A stretch of DNA of 37,820 nucleotides. Origin: Hymenoscyphus infarciens (lineage: Eukaryota > Ascomycota > Leotiomycetes > Helotiales > Helotiaceae). The position numbers and the translations under genes are program-made. Where the stretch lies: assembly GCA_001414345.1 (NCBI GenBank), contig LLCB01000432.1:1-37820 (forward strand), in the 5' to 3' direction. Below are positions 1 through 10,958 of the stretch, in pieces (within the stretch, counting starts at the first letter, position 1; each line of letters begins with the position of its first letter). The notes beneath the pieces are model-generated. The model did no database searches. It had not been told where the DNA came from and saw nothing but the letters and a program-made list of their open reading frames with translations.

Positions 1-377
1 GGTAGGGGGTGTGGGGGGGGTGAGGTGATGGGATGCAGGGTGAGATTCCGCTTGGATGGAGAGATTGATGACGGGTGTGGGGGAGGGAAGGGAAGGGAAA
101 GATTGGGTGTGAGAGGTGTGAGAGGTGTGTGTTCTTCGACGCTAAAAAAGTGCTAGTCCAACACAGGCATGGCATGGCATGGCCTATTTCGTACAGATCC
201 TTGCCGTACAGATTTTGTTTTGCTCACTTATACTATATAGTAGCTGATCTTGGCATTAATTGCCGTGCTAAGCCTGCTGCTAACCCAACGACGGCGGGCG
301 GGCGAGTCTTCAACGTTCGCCATCCCGTCTGTTCCCCGGCAGGCTAGAAACGACTTCCAGGTTGACATGCCGAGTCG
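1..377. other. G-rich and intergenic sequence, no gene recognised
   Basis: The first 120 bases are strongly G-biased on this strand, with G runs in positions 1-25 and GGGAAGGGAAGG-type purine tracts near 80-105. Short open frames here have no recognisable domain or codon pattern. It may be promoter or 3' sequence of a gene lying to the left. Confidence 0.4.
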
Positions 378-548
378 AGTCTAGTCAGTCTAGTCAATCT
401 AGTCAGTCTAGCCAGTCTAGTCAGTCTAGTCAGTCTAGCCAGTCTAGTCAGTCTAGTCAGTCTAGTCAGTCTAGTCAGTCTAGTCAGTCTAGTCAGTCTA
501 GTCAGTCTAGTCATTCTAGTCAGTCTAGTCAGTCTAGTCAGTCTAGTC
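378..548. repeat. 9-bp minisatellite (CAGTCTAGT)n, about 19 copies
   Basis: The unit CAGTCTAGT is repeated head to tail for 171 bp, exactly 19 x 9. A few units differ by one base (CAGTCTAGC, CAATCTAGT, CATTCTAGT). Because 9 is a multiple of 3 and no unit contains a stop in one frame, an open frame of Ser-Gln-Ser repeats runs through it. That frame has no other protein-like features and is treated as a by-product of the repeat. Confidence 0.9.
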
Positions 549-1952
549 CTTCGTTTTGGACTTTTTCAGTTGAATGACATGACTGCCGCGCCAGCCTACA
601 TAGCACCACAGGCATCTACATAGGTATGAAAAGTGGTTGCAGGAGGACGACGATGGAAGCTGCCGGGCGTAGAAGTTGCGTGCCACCAAATGCCACGACA
701 GAAACGAGCCCATACGAAACCCCACGCACGCTTCGACCCTCACGAATCACCGCCTACTAATCCCGAGTATATGCATGCAAAGCTCGCTCGCTCGCTCGCA
801 TAGGAAAAGAAAGAGAAAAGGAAAACAAATGCCTCTCCCAACCCTGACCCATGTTGATGTGTTGTTTCCAGCGACGAATCATGCAGCCCGGAATCTCTCC
901 CTCTCCCTCTCTTCCACTGAAAAGGCAAACAGAAGTGAGGCGAACGAGGCAGCTGCAGCGCACCACCCACCACCCTCGCTCTTCCCGCCTCACCGAAATG
1001 CCCTCGTCTCACTGGACCACCAACCACCACCCAACCAAAGGATTCCTTCTCACAAAAAACTGGACGCAACCAAGCAAGCACGACTCCACCACGTTAAGGG
1101 CTGGCTCACGATGCAACACGTTTTGCGCGATAATTGGGAAAAATGGTTCGCATTTCGACGCCCCCGTCAGCATTTCATTTCCCTGTCACGTCGACACCCA
1201 TCCCTTCATTTCACTGGACGACGTCTGAGTTAAGGAGGATAACGGTTTACTTGTCCACCAACCATATGCTGCTGACCGAGTAGACTCGACCAGATCGGGC
1301 TATGGTCCTCTGGTCTGAGATTTTGTTTGCAAAGAGGCAGCCAAAAATGCAAAAATGCAAAAATGACACTATCAAAAGGTCCGTCAGACGCTACCTTTCC
1401 CAGTTGGGAATTCAGGTTACTTTGACGTCGTGTCACCAAGTCATTTTATCCTTTCTCTTGGACTTTGATCAATACCTTAATGCCCTGATGCCCGATGCAT
1501 CCCGAACTCTGCCCTTCTCTTGGCACCCGATAAATATTGACTTTGCCTGACTGACCTGACCGATTCCAGAGCCTGGGCTTAAGAACTCCTTCTGCACGTG
1601 CTTTCAATGCGAGAATCCTCAAAGGAAGACAGAGCCTGGAGACTTGCCGATATGGTTGATTTGAGATGTTGAGACTCATCGAATGTTTCCAGGTTGAAAC
1701 AACCTTTAGAAACTAACTCACTTAGTCTGCAAGTACCAGTAGTTTTCAGATGATATACTTCGGATCAATGATATTCCATCCGACTTCACCGAACTTCACC
1801 CCTCACTTTAGCCGAAGCTCATCCAGCTCTGCGCCACAGTGGCTGACTATCCGATAAGCAGTTGATGACAGCTTGGACATCTGGAAACTCCAACGCCTTG
1901 CGGGAATAGCTAGCTAACATAGCTTCAGTCCTTCACAGTTCCACATGGCAAA
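549..1952. other. Long non-coding stretch upstream of YOS9
   Basis: No convincing gene is seen. Positions 775-1080 are pyrimidine-rich on this strand, with CTCGCTCGCTCG and CTCTCCCTCTC runs, as in many fungal promoters or 5' leaders. Overlapping open frames on both strands read as low-complexity H/P/R/S-rich sequence. The last 250 bases before 1953 probably hold the YOS9 promoter; no clear TATA box or unfolded-protein-response element could be assigned. Confidence 0.4.
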
Positions 1953-3540
1953 ATGCGCTCACTCACTTCAGCCTTGTTGGCGGTAGCCCCAGTAGCAGCC
2001 TTTGCAAGCCAATCATCCTTCAGTGTACATGATGACTTGCTAGCATTTCCCCAAGTAAATGTCCAACTTCCCCCTCGGTTTGCGCCTTACTAACAATGAA
2101 TAGTATGAAGTGGTCTTTTCGGAATCTCTAATTTCAGACACAGCAGCGAACCTTGTAGTCGAACAAGCCTCTTCCCATATCCGCAAACCCCCACAGAGCT
2201 CGAGTACTGGCATCGAATCTCGCAATCATGCAGGGCAAGAACCAGACAAAACAGATGAGAACCGACCTTTCAACCCCGCCCAGGAAACCTACGAAATGAT
2301 GCACTTGGACGGCGAAAGGTACCTATGTACAATCCCAATTGTCGATACCCCTCCCAGAAACGAAACCTCGGAAGCCGAAGCAAAGGCCGCGGAGCAAAAG
2401 GAACTAGCCCGAGCAACAGACAGAGGATGGGAACTTCTCCAAGATCTAGAAGGGAACTGCTTATATTATGTTTCTGGATGGTGGTCATATGCCTTTTGCT
2501 ATAATGCAGAAATCACCCAATTCCACCAATTACCTCCCCAACCCGGAAAGCCAGCACTCCCACCCCTCCGCGATACAACAACCAAAGAATTCGTCCTCGG
2601 CCGAGCAAAGAAATCCAAATCCAAATCCGATGAATGGAGTAACTCGGTCTCCCCCCAAAGGCCTTCTCGTCACGAATCTCCCAAAACAGAATTGCAAGTC
2701 AAAGGCGACACCCGATACCTAGTGCAAAAAATGGAAGGGGGAACAACCTGCGATCTCACGGGCAAACCACGAAGGGTAGAAATTCAATTCCATTGCAATC
2801 CTCAAGTCACCGATCGGATTGGATATATCAAAGAAATCACTACTTGCTCGTACTTGATGGTTGTTTACACTCCCCGTCTTTGCAACGACGTAGCATTCAT
2901 GCCCCCAAAAGACAACAAAGCACACCCCATAAACTGCCGCCCCATCATCCCCACCTCCGAAATGGAAACCGAAAACGCCCTCAAAGCAGCCCTCAAAGAC
3001 GTCGAAGCAGAACTAAAATCCCAAACCTCGTCCAAAGCCCCAAGAATAAACGTTGGAGGCATCATCCTCGGAGCAGGAAAATGGGCATCAAAAGATGGTT
3101 CAAAACTCGCTATCCCTCCGAATTTCGGGACCGAGACCTTTGGTAAACAGATTGAGATTATCGCTAGAGCGAGGAGTAAGGCCGAGGGCGGACAGGTGGA
3201 GATGGCTAGTGATGCCGAGTTGCAGAAGTTGGATCTGGATCCGGAGATGGTGGAGGAGTTGAGGAGGGAGGTGCAGAAGATGGCCAAGGAGAAGGGGTGG
3301 CAGATTCGTGTCGTGGATCAGGCGGGGGAGCAGAGGGAGATATTGGGGATTGTAGATTCGGATTCGGATGGTGAAGAAGGGGAGGGGGAGGGGGAGGGGG
3401 AGTTGTTGGAGGAAGATGCTGGGATTACTAGGGAGACTGAGCGTCCTGGTGCACGTGGGGAGGAGAGGAAGGAGGATGATGAGGGGGGTAGTGATGAGAG
3501 TGCCGAAGGCAGCGAGGAGGTTTTCAAGGATGAGTTATGA
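1953..3540 (+). CDS. YOS9: Yos9/OS-9-type ER quality-control lectin
   Basis: Two exons, 1953-2054 and 2104-3540, joined across a 49-nt intron (donor GTAAAT, branch TTACTAAC, acceptor AATAG), give about 512 aa. Exon 1 encodes a signal peptide (MRSLTSALLAVAPVAAFA) and then SFSVHDDLLAFPQ, which continues into YEVVFSES after splicing. Residues about 105-295 form the MRH (mannose-6-phosphate receptor homology) domain: GERYLC, YYVSGWWSY with the paired tryptophans that contact mannose, FHCNPQ, ITTCSYLMVVYTPRLC. The C-terminal third is Glu-rich and ends in KDEL, an ER-retrieval signal. In the known family, Yos9 binds trimmed N-glycans on misfolded proteins in the ER lumen and passes them to the Hrd1 ubiquitin ligase complex (ERAD). 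The start is fixed by the signal peptide; starting in exon 2 would lose it. The function is confident from motif order; the precise acidic tail is lineage-specific. Confidence 0.93.
2055..2103 (+). other. YOS9 intron 1
   Basis: A 49-nt intron with GTAAAT donor, TACTAAC-type branch site and TAG acceptor. Removing it joins the signal-peptide exon in frame to the conserved YEVVFSES block. Confidence 0.9.
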
Positions 3541-5327
3541 TCGATCCTAGTAGTTGTACGACCTTTTCTAGTTTTCCTTGGTTTTTCGGAGATGGTGAAT
3601 TTTAGCGTTTTCACACCTCTTCATCTCTTCCAAGGGAGTTAGACCACTTGAGAAAAGATTTAAGCACTTTAACAATGTCACAATAGATAAGTTCGACGAA
3701 GGTTGGTTCCTTTCCTCGCCCTCTCCTACTTCAAACTCCCCCCATCTAACACGTCCCCCAGCCTTCAGGAGAAGGTAGAGATATAAATATTTCGTCAGTG
3801 TATCTGCCTTTATAGCAAACCTCTATCAACACCGTAGCTACACTATAACTCTAAATATAGTAATCTAGATCTTTCGTAGAGTGTTTGAGCGGAAATTAAG
3901 AACTAGGTCTTGTTCGTGATGTCTATGTCTTAGCTTCTGCGTGGTATCTTTTAGGGAGTGGCTAGGATTTATTTATATAGCTCTTATGTCCTGATACTCC
4001 CTACGAAGGCAAGATAAGTATCTAGCACACTTCCTCGGTATATCTAGCATTTGTTTACCTAGATCTTATCTCCTAATACTCCCTACGAAGGCAAGACAAG
4101 TATCTAGAACACCCCCTCGGTATATCTCTCTAGCATACTCTACGAAGAGGTTTCATCTCTACACGTAAGCTCGCTAGGCTTAAAAAGGACTACGAGCGCT
4201 CGCTTTGTAGTTTTAAGGGTTTCAAGAGGCTCTAGAGATTGATAAATTGAAAGAGCTATTACGTCTCCTCTTTTGAGACATTGTTGGTGCTTTTTGTATC
4301 TAGGAATTGCTTTATGTTATTTAGTTATATAGTGATAGAATTATTTACTTACTTCTTTTTCTTGCTATTTCGCTACTTTTGTTTATGAATTCGCTTTGTT
4401 GAAAGGAATAGGTAATGAAAGTAGAGGTTTTAGACGAAGTTTCTTATTTCGCGCGCTTATATCTATATATATATACGTCTATAAATAAGCTTTGAAATTC
4501 CTTATCTTTAAAGTGACTTAGAAGAATCTATCTACGTAAGAGAGGAGAGAGGAAGAGGAAGAGGAAGAGGAAGAGGAAGAGGAAGAGGAAGAGGAAGAGG
4601 AAGAGGAAGAGGAAGAGGAAGAGGAAGAGGAAGAGGAAGAGGAAGAGGAAGAGAAAGAGGAAGAGACAGTGTTTTAGGTTTCTCTGTCTAATCTGTTATC
4701 CTATTCTGCCTCGACGCTCCTTCTCCCTTCTGTCTCTATTTTAAGGCTATCCTGCCTTCTCCTATTCTTAAATTCTAGCTTTCCTAGCCACTCCTATCCT
4801 ATAGTACTTACTTGCCTTTCCTTACTAAATAGAGAGGCTAGGATAGAAAGAGTTAGGCTAGTTAATTTCGCTTAAAGCCTAGAAGGCGAGTAGAAAAGAG
4901 GGTCTAGGTCTCTAATCTCGCTTAATATTCAGAAGGCGGGTAGAAAAGAGAGTCTAGGTCCTAATTAGAGAGTTGCCTTCCTAATCCTACTCTAGCCTAG
5001 CCTCCTTTTTTTATCTGCTTAGCTACTCCTATCCTGTTTTTAGAACTTTCCTAGCTACTCCTATCCTAGTTAGAGTACCTAGCCTACTAAACTTAGCCTA
5101 GCCTTAATCCTAATCTAGCCTAGCCTCTCCTATCCTTACCTCGGTGAGTAGCCTATTCTATTCTAAGTACTAGGCTAGCTAAGGCGGGGAAAGCTAAAAC
5201 ACTAGAAAGAGGAAGAGAAGAGAGTAAGAGAAAGCGTTAAATTTAAACCTTAAAACTAAATTTTCTTTTACTTACTTTAAAAAAGTCTAAGCTTTAGTAA
5301 GTATAAGCTCTTTACTCTTATAGAATA
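3541..5327. other. AT-rich RIP-degraded block with local tandem repeats
   Basis: Beyond about 3780 the sequence becomes AT-rich, stop-dense on all frames and almost free of CpA/TpG. No protein family could be read. It contains an 82-bp tandem duplication (the block CTACGAAGGCAAGA starts at 4001 and again at 4083), a purine hexamer array (4541-4669), and a duplicated block of about 50 bp around 4862-4957 that shares AGAAGGCG and AGTCTAGGTC. It is the degraded host into which the LTR element at 5328 inserted. Confidence 0.6.
4541..4669. repeat. (GAGGAA)n purine microsatellite
   Basis: About 120 bp of nearly perfect GAGGAA hexamers, all purine on this strand. It lies inside the AT-rich block and has escaped transition damage because it contains no C and therefore no CpA on this strand. 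Confidence 0.9.
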
Positions 5328-5684
5328 TATAACGGCACGAAATATACACTATAGGAGAAGAGATATATAAGAGTGTGTTCGAGACTAAATGACGTATGTA
5401 AATACTAGGCTCTAATACGGAAGAAAAGGCTAAACTGGCCTTTTCTGACTCTAGGAGTAGGCTGCTATATACAAGAGGTTTCAGACGATATAAAAGAGGT
5501 ACGAAACTGAACAACGACATACGTCGGCTAATATAAAAGCCTGAACCCTACGAAGTACGTCCGAAAGTTCGGACGGACGTACGGACGTACGTAACCTTTC
5601 TAAATTAGATAATACTAAATAACAACTACTGAAACACGGTATATACTATATAATCTCGGCTATATAGAACAATATACTGTTATA
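5328..5684 (-). repeat. LTR of copy 1 (3' LTR in element orientation)
   Basis: 357 bp. It is related over its whole length to the LTRs at 7637, 23220 and 26458; differences from the latter pair are largely transitions. It contains the conserved block TACGTCGGCTAATA and a short open frame on the minus strand that overlaps those of the other LTRs. Confidence 0.88.
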
Positions 5685-7636
5685 TCCCTCTCTCTTAAAA
5701 AAGACTCGTCCTAAGTCTTCTATCTCTTATTATTTAAGGTCGAATCGGGATAGTGTAAGTATTACATTATTATATTATCGTAAGTTAGTTAGAGTCTAAA
5801 TCGTAGCTAACCTAAGTTCGTAGATGCTTTATTTATTATAATTTATTATAAGCGAGACGAGATGTCGAGATATCGATTTTAGGTCTAAATCGTAACCGTA
5901 GATGCTTGTAAAGAGACTTCGTTTCTAATTCTTTAATATTAAAAGTAAGTATTCGCGTCTACTAAAAGAGTGTAGTCCGATCTGTCTAGTAGGTCGAAGA
6001 AAGTTCAAAGTTTAAAGTCTAAAAAGTTTAAAACAGAGTCGAAGTCGAATTCAGCGTAGAGTCGGTAGTCGTTTAGTTAAGAGGTAGTAATAACTTAATT
6101 AAGAGCTTACTTCGAGAGCGTACTAATTCGTATTTAATTTGAATTTAAAAAAAAAGAGTATAGTTAGAAACGAAAAGTCAATAATGTCGTAGATAGTAAT
6201 AACTTAGCTAAGAGGTTACTATCTTTTCAAGAGTATACTAATTCGTATCTAATTCGAAAAGTTCAAATGAAAAAAGAACTTCTAGCCTAGCTAGAAGTAA
6301 AAGAAAGTAAGAAAGTAAAGACTAGAAGACTCTATACTAGAGTCGGTGGGGTTTCGGCTGGTTAAAGACGAAGTTGTTTCCGAAGTTATTAGAGTTTCGC
6401 TATCTAAAGTTTAGAACAATAAAAGGAGTAGTTTTAGCTAGTTAAAAGAACTTGATACTAAAGTTATTATATTACCTTATTCCTTTTAGGTACTTAAGGA
6501 CTTAATTATTATCTTCCGATTTCAAAGAAGAGTCGCTGTCGGATTATAGAGAGTTTAGACAAGCTAAGGTATATTCTATATATAGAAGAACCGTTCTAAC
6601 TTAGTATCTCTTCAAGTATAGCTATACTTAAAAAGCAACCTTTTAAAGTCGGTAAAAGTTTCTTTAGCGTATTCTTCTCTTAATTCTACTTCTATCTCTT
6701 TTAATAATATTTAGTCGGTATTATTAAAGACAGCGATAACTTAGCTAAGAGCTTACTTCTAAGTTTCGTCTTAATAGAAAGCGTATTTCAACTAATTCGT
6801 ATTTAATTCGAGGGTTAGGAAGTGGTAGGAAGGTATTAGAAGCAGCAGTATCTCTTAAGCAAAAGAGGTCTAAATTTAGGTATAAAAGCAAAGGAGAGTT
6901 CGAATAAGAGTCGGATTAGTAAGGGTTTAGAGATAGGATTTTTAACTTCGAAGTTCGCTTATAATTTTATCCTTTATCTCTTAGCTAACCGATTGTTTTA
7001 TCCTTTGTTTTATATACCTCTATCTCGTCTATCTATTATCTATATATCGTCTATATTTAAGAAGTCTTACTTATTATTTTATTAGGATCTTCTAGGTCTT
7101 AATATATAGTTATAGGTTAGGTTAGAGAGGGTTTAGAGAGTTGTCTTTTAAAAAGAGAGGTAGCTCTAGAAAGGGGTTGTCGCTTAACACCTCGTAGTAG
7201 AACTAATTTAGAGAGAGATCTAAGGTCTTCTTAGAAATTCGACATATAGTCGATTTAGAGGGAGGGGGGGTAAGAGTAGATTTAGAAGCCTTTACGATGA
7301 CTATAGTATATCGACTTATTTACTAAACCTATATATAGTAGTCTCTATATAGAAAGGGTTATTAGAAGCCTTTAAAACACTTAGCGTATTCCTGCTTTCT
7401 TAACGTGTAAAATACGCTTTTTACTAGCTATCTATATAAATACTAAACCCTAGTGTTACTAGCTGTCTAGGAGATCTCTAGAATCCTAGCTATTTAAGGA
7501 TATCGTTATTCAGGTCCGATTCTAGTCTAAAGCGAAAGGTATATTATCCGACTTTAAATTCGAAACAAAAGTAATAATAAGCTCGAAAGAGATATTATAA
7601 ATGCCGTTACTAGCGAAGTAGAGTTTAGCCTTTTTA

Positions 7637-7993
7637 TATAATAGTACGAAATATATACTATAAGAGAAGAGGTATATAAGAGTATGTTTAAGACTAAATA
7701 ACGTATATAAATACTAGGCTCTAATATAGAAGAAAAGGCTAAACTAGCCTTTTCTAACTCTAGAAGTAGACTACTATATATAAGAGGTTTTAGACGATAC
7801 AAAAGGGGTATAAAACCGAACAATAACATACGTCGGCTAATACAAAAGCTCGAACCCTACGAAGTACGTCTAAAAGTCTAGACAGACGTATAGACGTACG
7901 TAACCTTCCTAAATTAGACAATACTAAACAACAACTACTGAAACACGGCATATGCCATGTAATCTCGGCTATATAGGACGGTATGCCGTTATA
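7637..7993 (-). repeat. LTR of copy 1 (5' LTR in element orientation)
   Basis: 357 bp, the same length as its partner at 5328. It begins TATAATAGTA, matching TGTAACGGTA of the 26458 LTR with C-to-T/G-to-A changes, and ends TGCCGTTATA, followed directly by the target duplication GAATA. Confidence 0.88.
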
Positions 7994-7998
7994 GAATA

Positions 7999-8633
7999 TT
8001 ATTACTTTTTAATACTAATCTCTACTTAAAACTTCCTTATAACTTCTTTATAAACTCTCTAATAAGAGCCTTGATTAGGCTATATTCCGTGTAATATAGA
8101 ACACCTAGACAGAGAGAGGGCTTTGCTTTCGTAGAGAATATTAAGACTATTTAGCTTATAGATAATTTATTATAAAGAGATCGGATTTATATATAAGTAT
8201 AGAGCTTAAAGATACTCGTATATTTTATTTCAAATTATCTTCTAGATTTTTTATAAAGATAGTTAGGTTTACTTACTATTTAGCTTATTATATATATTAG
8301 TATATAGATCTAGAAAGCAGAGCTATCTAGTACTAAAAGTGGTGGAGTTTCAAGAATATATATACACGTATAAAAGTTAAAAGTTAAGAGGTTAAAAGAG
8401 TATATTCTTTAATTTTAGTAGTATATATCTTAGTAGATATATTTAAAGAAAGTGCGACTAAAAGTGTATACTATAGTATAGACTAGCTAAGCGTTAGTAC
8501 ACTTCATAATGTATATACATATACATATATAGATATATATATATATATTTATTTTTTTAGTAGTATATATATTAAAAAAGAACTAAAATATACGAGCCAA
8601 ACAGGCCCGAAAGAGGAAGATAATAAATCATAG
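7999..8633. other. AT-rich RIP-degraded flank with TA microsatellite
   Basis: This is the right-hand side of the AT-rich block that hosts LTR copy 1. It includes a TATATA/CATATA run around 8510-8555. No coding signal was seen. Normal base composition resumes abruptly near 8590-8640. Confidence 0.6.
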
Positions 8634-8807
8634 CTAGCGGGGGAGTTATATGATGGGAAACCTTTGCATGATCTTCAGAGGTGGGATTTTTGGAGAGATA
8701 GGTTTAGAGCTGTCGTTGGAGAGGATGTAGTAGGTGAGGAGTGTAGAAATGTGAGTAGGAAGGTGGCGGAGTTGATGAGTGCAATTGTGAAGGGGTTAAC
8801 TTTCTAG
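8634..8807 (+). pseudogene. 3' fragment of a protein-coding gene (possibly DUF3632-like)
   Basis: An open frame of 57 codons ends in TAG at 8805-8807 and reads like a real C-terminus: YDGKPLHDLQRWDFWRDRF followed by an amphipathic helix with VSRKVAELMSAIVKGL. Upstream the frame meets a stop at 8631 and then AT-rich degraded DNA, so the 5' part of the gene is missing or unrecognisable. The pattern (PL..L.RW.FW..RF, then a helix) recalls the C-terminus of fungal DUF3632 proteins, but this is a memory-based resemblance. I infer a gene truncated by, or eroded from, the repeat block on its left. Confidence 0.45.
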
Positions 8808-9799
8808 TACGTATATGTACTAGCTCTTCCTACTCGTAATTTCTGTCGTTTTTCTACTACTCTTGTTTGGATTTGGGAGTTATGGGATTATATGGGTTTT
8901 ATCATTACTTGCTGGTTGTATACTGCTCTGTGGACTATTTTTCTATTTTCTCTTCCAAATTAAACCATTAGGTTTCTGGAAGATGTGCTTCTTACCACAT
9001 TTGATGTGGTTGAATACTTGCTATAGCAGTAAAGCTATGCACGGATAGTTTGAATGAGCAGTTCGTTGACATGAGAGAATCAATAGGCGTATTGCCGAGC
9101 CTTGTATTTTCCTGAATACAGCGTAGGCAGTTGATAAGTGTTTTCTGGTTTAAGTAAGCCAGTAGACTTGTGGTGGCCATCGTGTAGGATGCTTTCTCGC
9201 TTGCACGAGCTTCTTTTCAAGTAGGTTCAACGAAAGAGAGGAATTCCTGAAGACTCAAATCTACTTTCTTAAAGCACATCTATTTAGGTATTTTTACCTA
9301 ACTATACACAAAGTGCCGACGCACAGCTTGAACTTTTATGGGTGTTCTGGAAGAATTGTTTATGCGAATCCCCGAGGAATTTATCCACCTCTCTAGCCTG
9401 ATACCTCCCAACTTAGGCATCCACAGTTTACACCTCATTATAATAAGAGACTGCGCACCGCCGTTGGTGTCTGTATTCGTCAGAATTATCTGCCGATGGG
9501 TCCCATGACTGGATCTTAATTGATTGAAGGGTACTCATGTGGATATTTGATTATACTACTTCCGATAGATGAATGTTTCTTCAGTTGGGGGTGGTTTAAT
9601 TTGGGGTTATTTCATAGTGAGATTTGTGAGTGATTAGCCTCGGGGTGCTGATTGGAGATCAAGTGGACTAAACTGGGTAAGGAGGAGGAGATGTGGCTAT
9701 GGGGGTGGAGATAGATATAAGTGAGTCCCGACTCTTAGGGGTTAATTGCGATTTTTTTCAAGTACATCACATCATTTTAATTTTTCAAATTCATAAATC
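8808..9799. other. Intergenic region, promoter of the lectin gene at its right end
   Basis: Base composition is normal. Open frames at 8863-9048 (hydrophobic) and on the other strand have no start context, neighbour or recognisable family. The roughly 150 bases before 9800 carry T-rich stretches (ATTTTTTTCAAG, TTTAATTTTTCAAATTC) typical of a fungal leader. Confidence 0.4.
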
Positions 9800-10644
9800 A
9801 TGTTGGGCACTTCTTTCTTCGCACTTGCGCTCGCGGCGGCAGGTTTTGCTCAGGGTGCTGTTCCTGAGGGGATGAGAGCTGTGTATATCACTTCGAATGT
9901 GGTGAGTACCCAGCTTTGAACAAATTTCCTCTTTGGGAAAAGCCCAAAGCCGAGACATTCCTTATAAACTTTTGATAGCAGTCCTTGAGACTCTTGCTCC
10001 ATCTACTCCTCAAATATTCCCAAAGAAGTATACTGACTCCTAGATCCTGCAGGATACCAAATATGTGGTCGTGCCAAAGACTCCTCTGAAGGCTGGCACA
10101 ACTTTGGTCGTGTTTGTTTCACTGCTTCTGAGTGTTGCTAGAAAAACAGCTAATGAGTTCTGGTTAGCCAAACGAAGAATAACAAGGCCGAGCAACAATG
10201 GTATATCAAGGAAGGAAACTCTACGATTCAATTGGCAGATACCAATTACTGCATGGATGCGGGACCAAAGAGTAAGTCTCTCCCAAATCCGCCTACGGCC
10301 TTGACGAAAAAGCCATATTAATGCTTGGGACATAGCAAACTGGAAGGACATGGGTAATATTTATGTGCAGAATTGTTCGGCTACCGAGGTTGCTCAGAAG
10401 TGGAATGTCATGAAGGATGGTCGTATTGCTCTTATTGCTTCGAATTCTCGTAAGTTCCTTTTCCCTAGTGGGACTTTTGGTTTGGAAGAATAGAACTGAT
10501 TGTTTTGTAGAGGAATGTGTTGATCTTCAGTACATGAAGGCTACGGCTAACAACCCCGTTGGATTGTACAGTTGTGCTGGATTGGGAAACACTGGGGCTG
10601 CGGATAAAGGTATTAACTGGCCACTCGTGAATGTCACCGCTTGA
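9800..10644 (+). CDS. Small secreted ricin-B-type (beta-trefoil) lectin-like protein
   Basis: Five exons (9800-9901, 10053-10111, 10168-10271, 10336-10449, 10511-10644), all with GT..AG borders and phases that keep one frame, give 170 aa. Residues 1-18 are a signal peptide (MLGTSFFALALAAAGFAQ). The mature part has three QxW-like positions expected of a beta-trefoil: QQW at 63-65, QKW at 109-111 and a weaker INW at 161-163. Two cysteine pairs have the ricin-B spacing (Cys82/Cys102, Cys129/Cys148), in NYCMDAG...YVQNCS and ECVDL...GLYSCAG. Proteins of this fold bind sugars outside the cell. No catalytic or toxin domain is present: it is the lectin module only. The first third (residues 19-55) is less typical, so the alpha repeat may be degenerate. 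The ligand and biological role cannot be read from sequence. Confidence 0.8.
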
Positions 10645-10958
10645 GGGTTGAAAACGAGGAGTGAGTGGGGACGATGATGCGTGTTTGGAAACTTGTGACG
10701 GTTATGTGAATTTTGGGTCAACATGTATATATCAAAGAAAATTTGCAACCCCCGAGATCATATTTCTACTCTGTATGTTTCGAAGAAAAGATTCATGCTT
10801 GAGCTAAAACTCAAATATCGTGAATAAACAGAAGTGGTTCAAGTTGCTTACTGCTGACATTATTTTGGTGAAATAGAGGGGGGAAACAACTATAAAATGG
10901 CATAGGGGCCTGAAAAGAGGACAGCCGGTCATTCCATTGAAAGTCTACTACGACAACG

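Larger units (their letters stand above)
5328..7993 (-). mobile_element. Non-autonomous LTR retrotransposon, copy 1, RIP-degraded
   Basis: Two 357-bp direct repeats (5328-5684 and 7637-7993) bound a 1952-bp interior. They are flanked by a perfect 5-bp target duplication GAATA (5323-5327 and 7994-7998). The termini read TATAACGGCA...TACTGTTATA, which are the TGTAACGGCA...TGCCGTCACA ends of the cleaner copy at 23220 after C-to-T/G-to-A changes. A purine run AAGAGAGAGGGA abuts the 5328-5684 LTR when read on the minus strand, so the element is placed on the minus strand with its 3' LTR at the left. No gag, protease, reverse transcriptase or integrase could be read on either strand. The interior aligns with the copy at 23220-26807 but has only about one unit of the internal tandem repeat. 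Confidence 0.88.

Noticed and set aside
378..548. Possible CRISPR-like array
   Set aside because: The repeats are directly adjacent 9-mers with no spacers, in a eukaryotic genome.
362..577. Open frame of Ser-Gln-Ser repeats as a gene
   Set aside because: It is entirely the translation of the 9-bp minisatellite; no flanking coding sequence, domain or plausible intron was seen.
676..1233. Overlapping open frames on both strands (185 and 113 aa)
   Set aside because: They reflect pyrimidine-rich low-complexity DNA; translations are H/P/R/S-biased with no family pattern.
8863..9048. Hydrophobic 61-aa plus-strand frame
   Set aside because: No homology or supporting signals; the T/G-rich intergenic DNA alone can give such a frame.
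9800..10644. Ricin-B-type protein as a toxin
   Set aside because: Only the sugar-binding beta-trefoil module is present; there is no catalytic A-chain-like or pore-forming domain.
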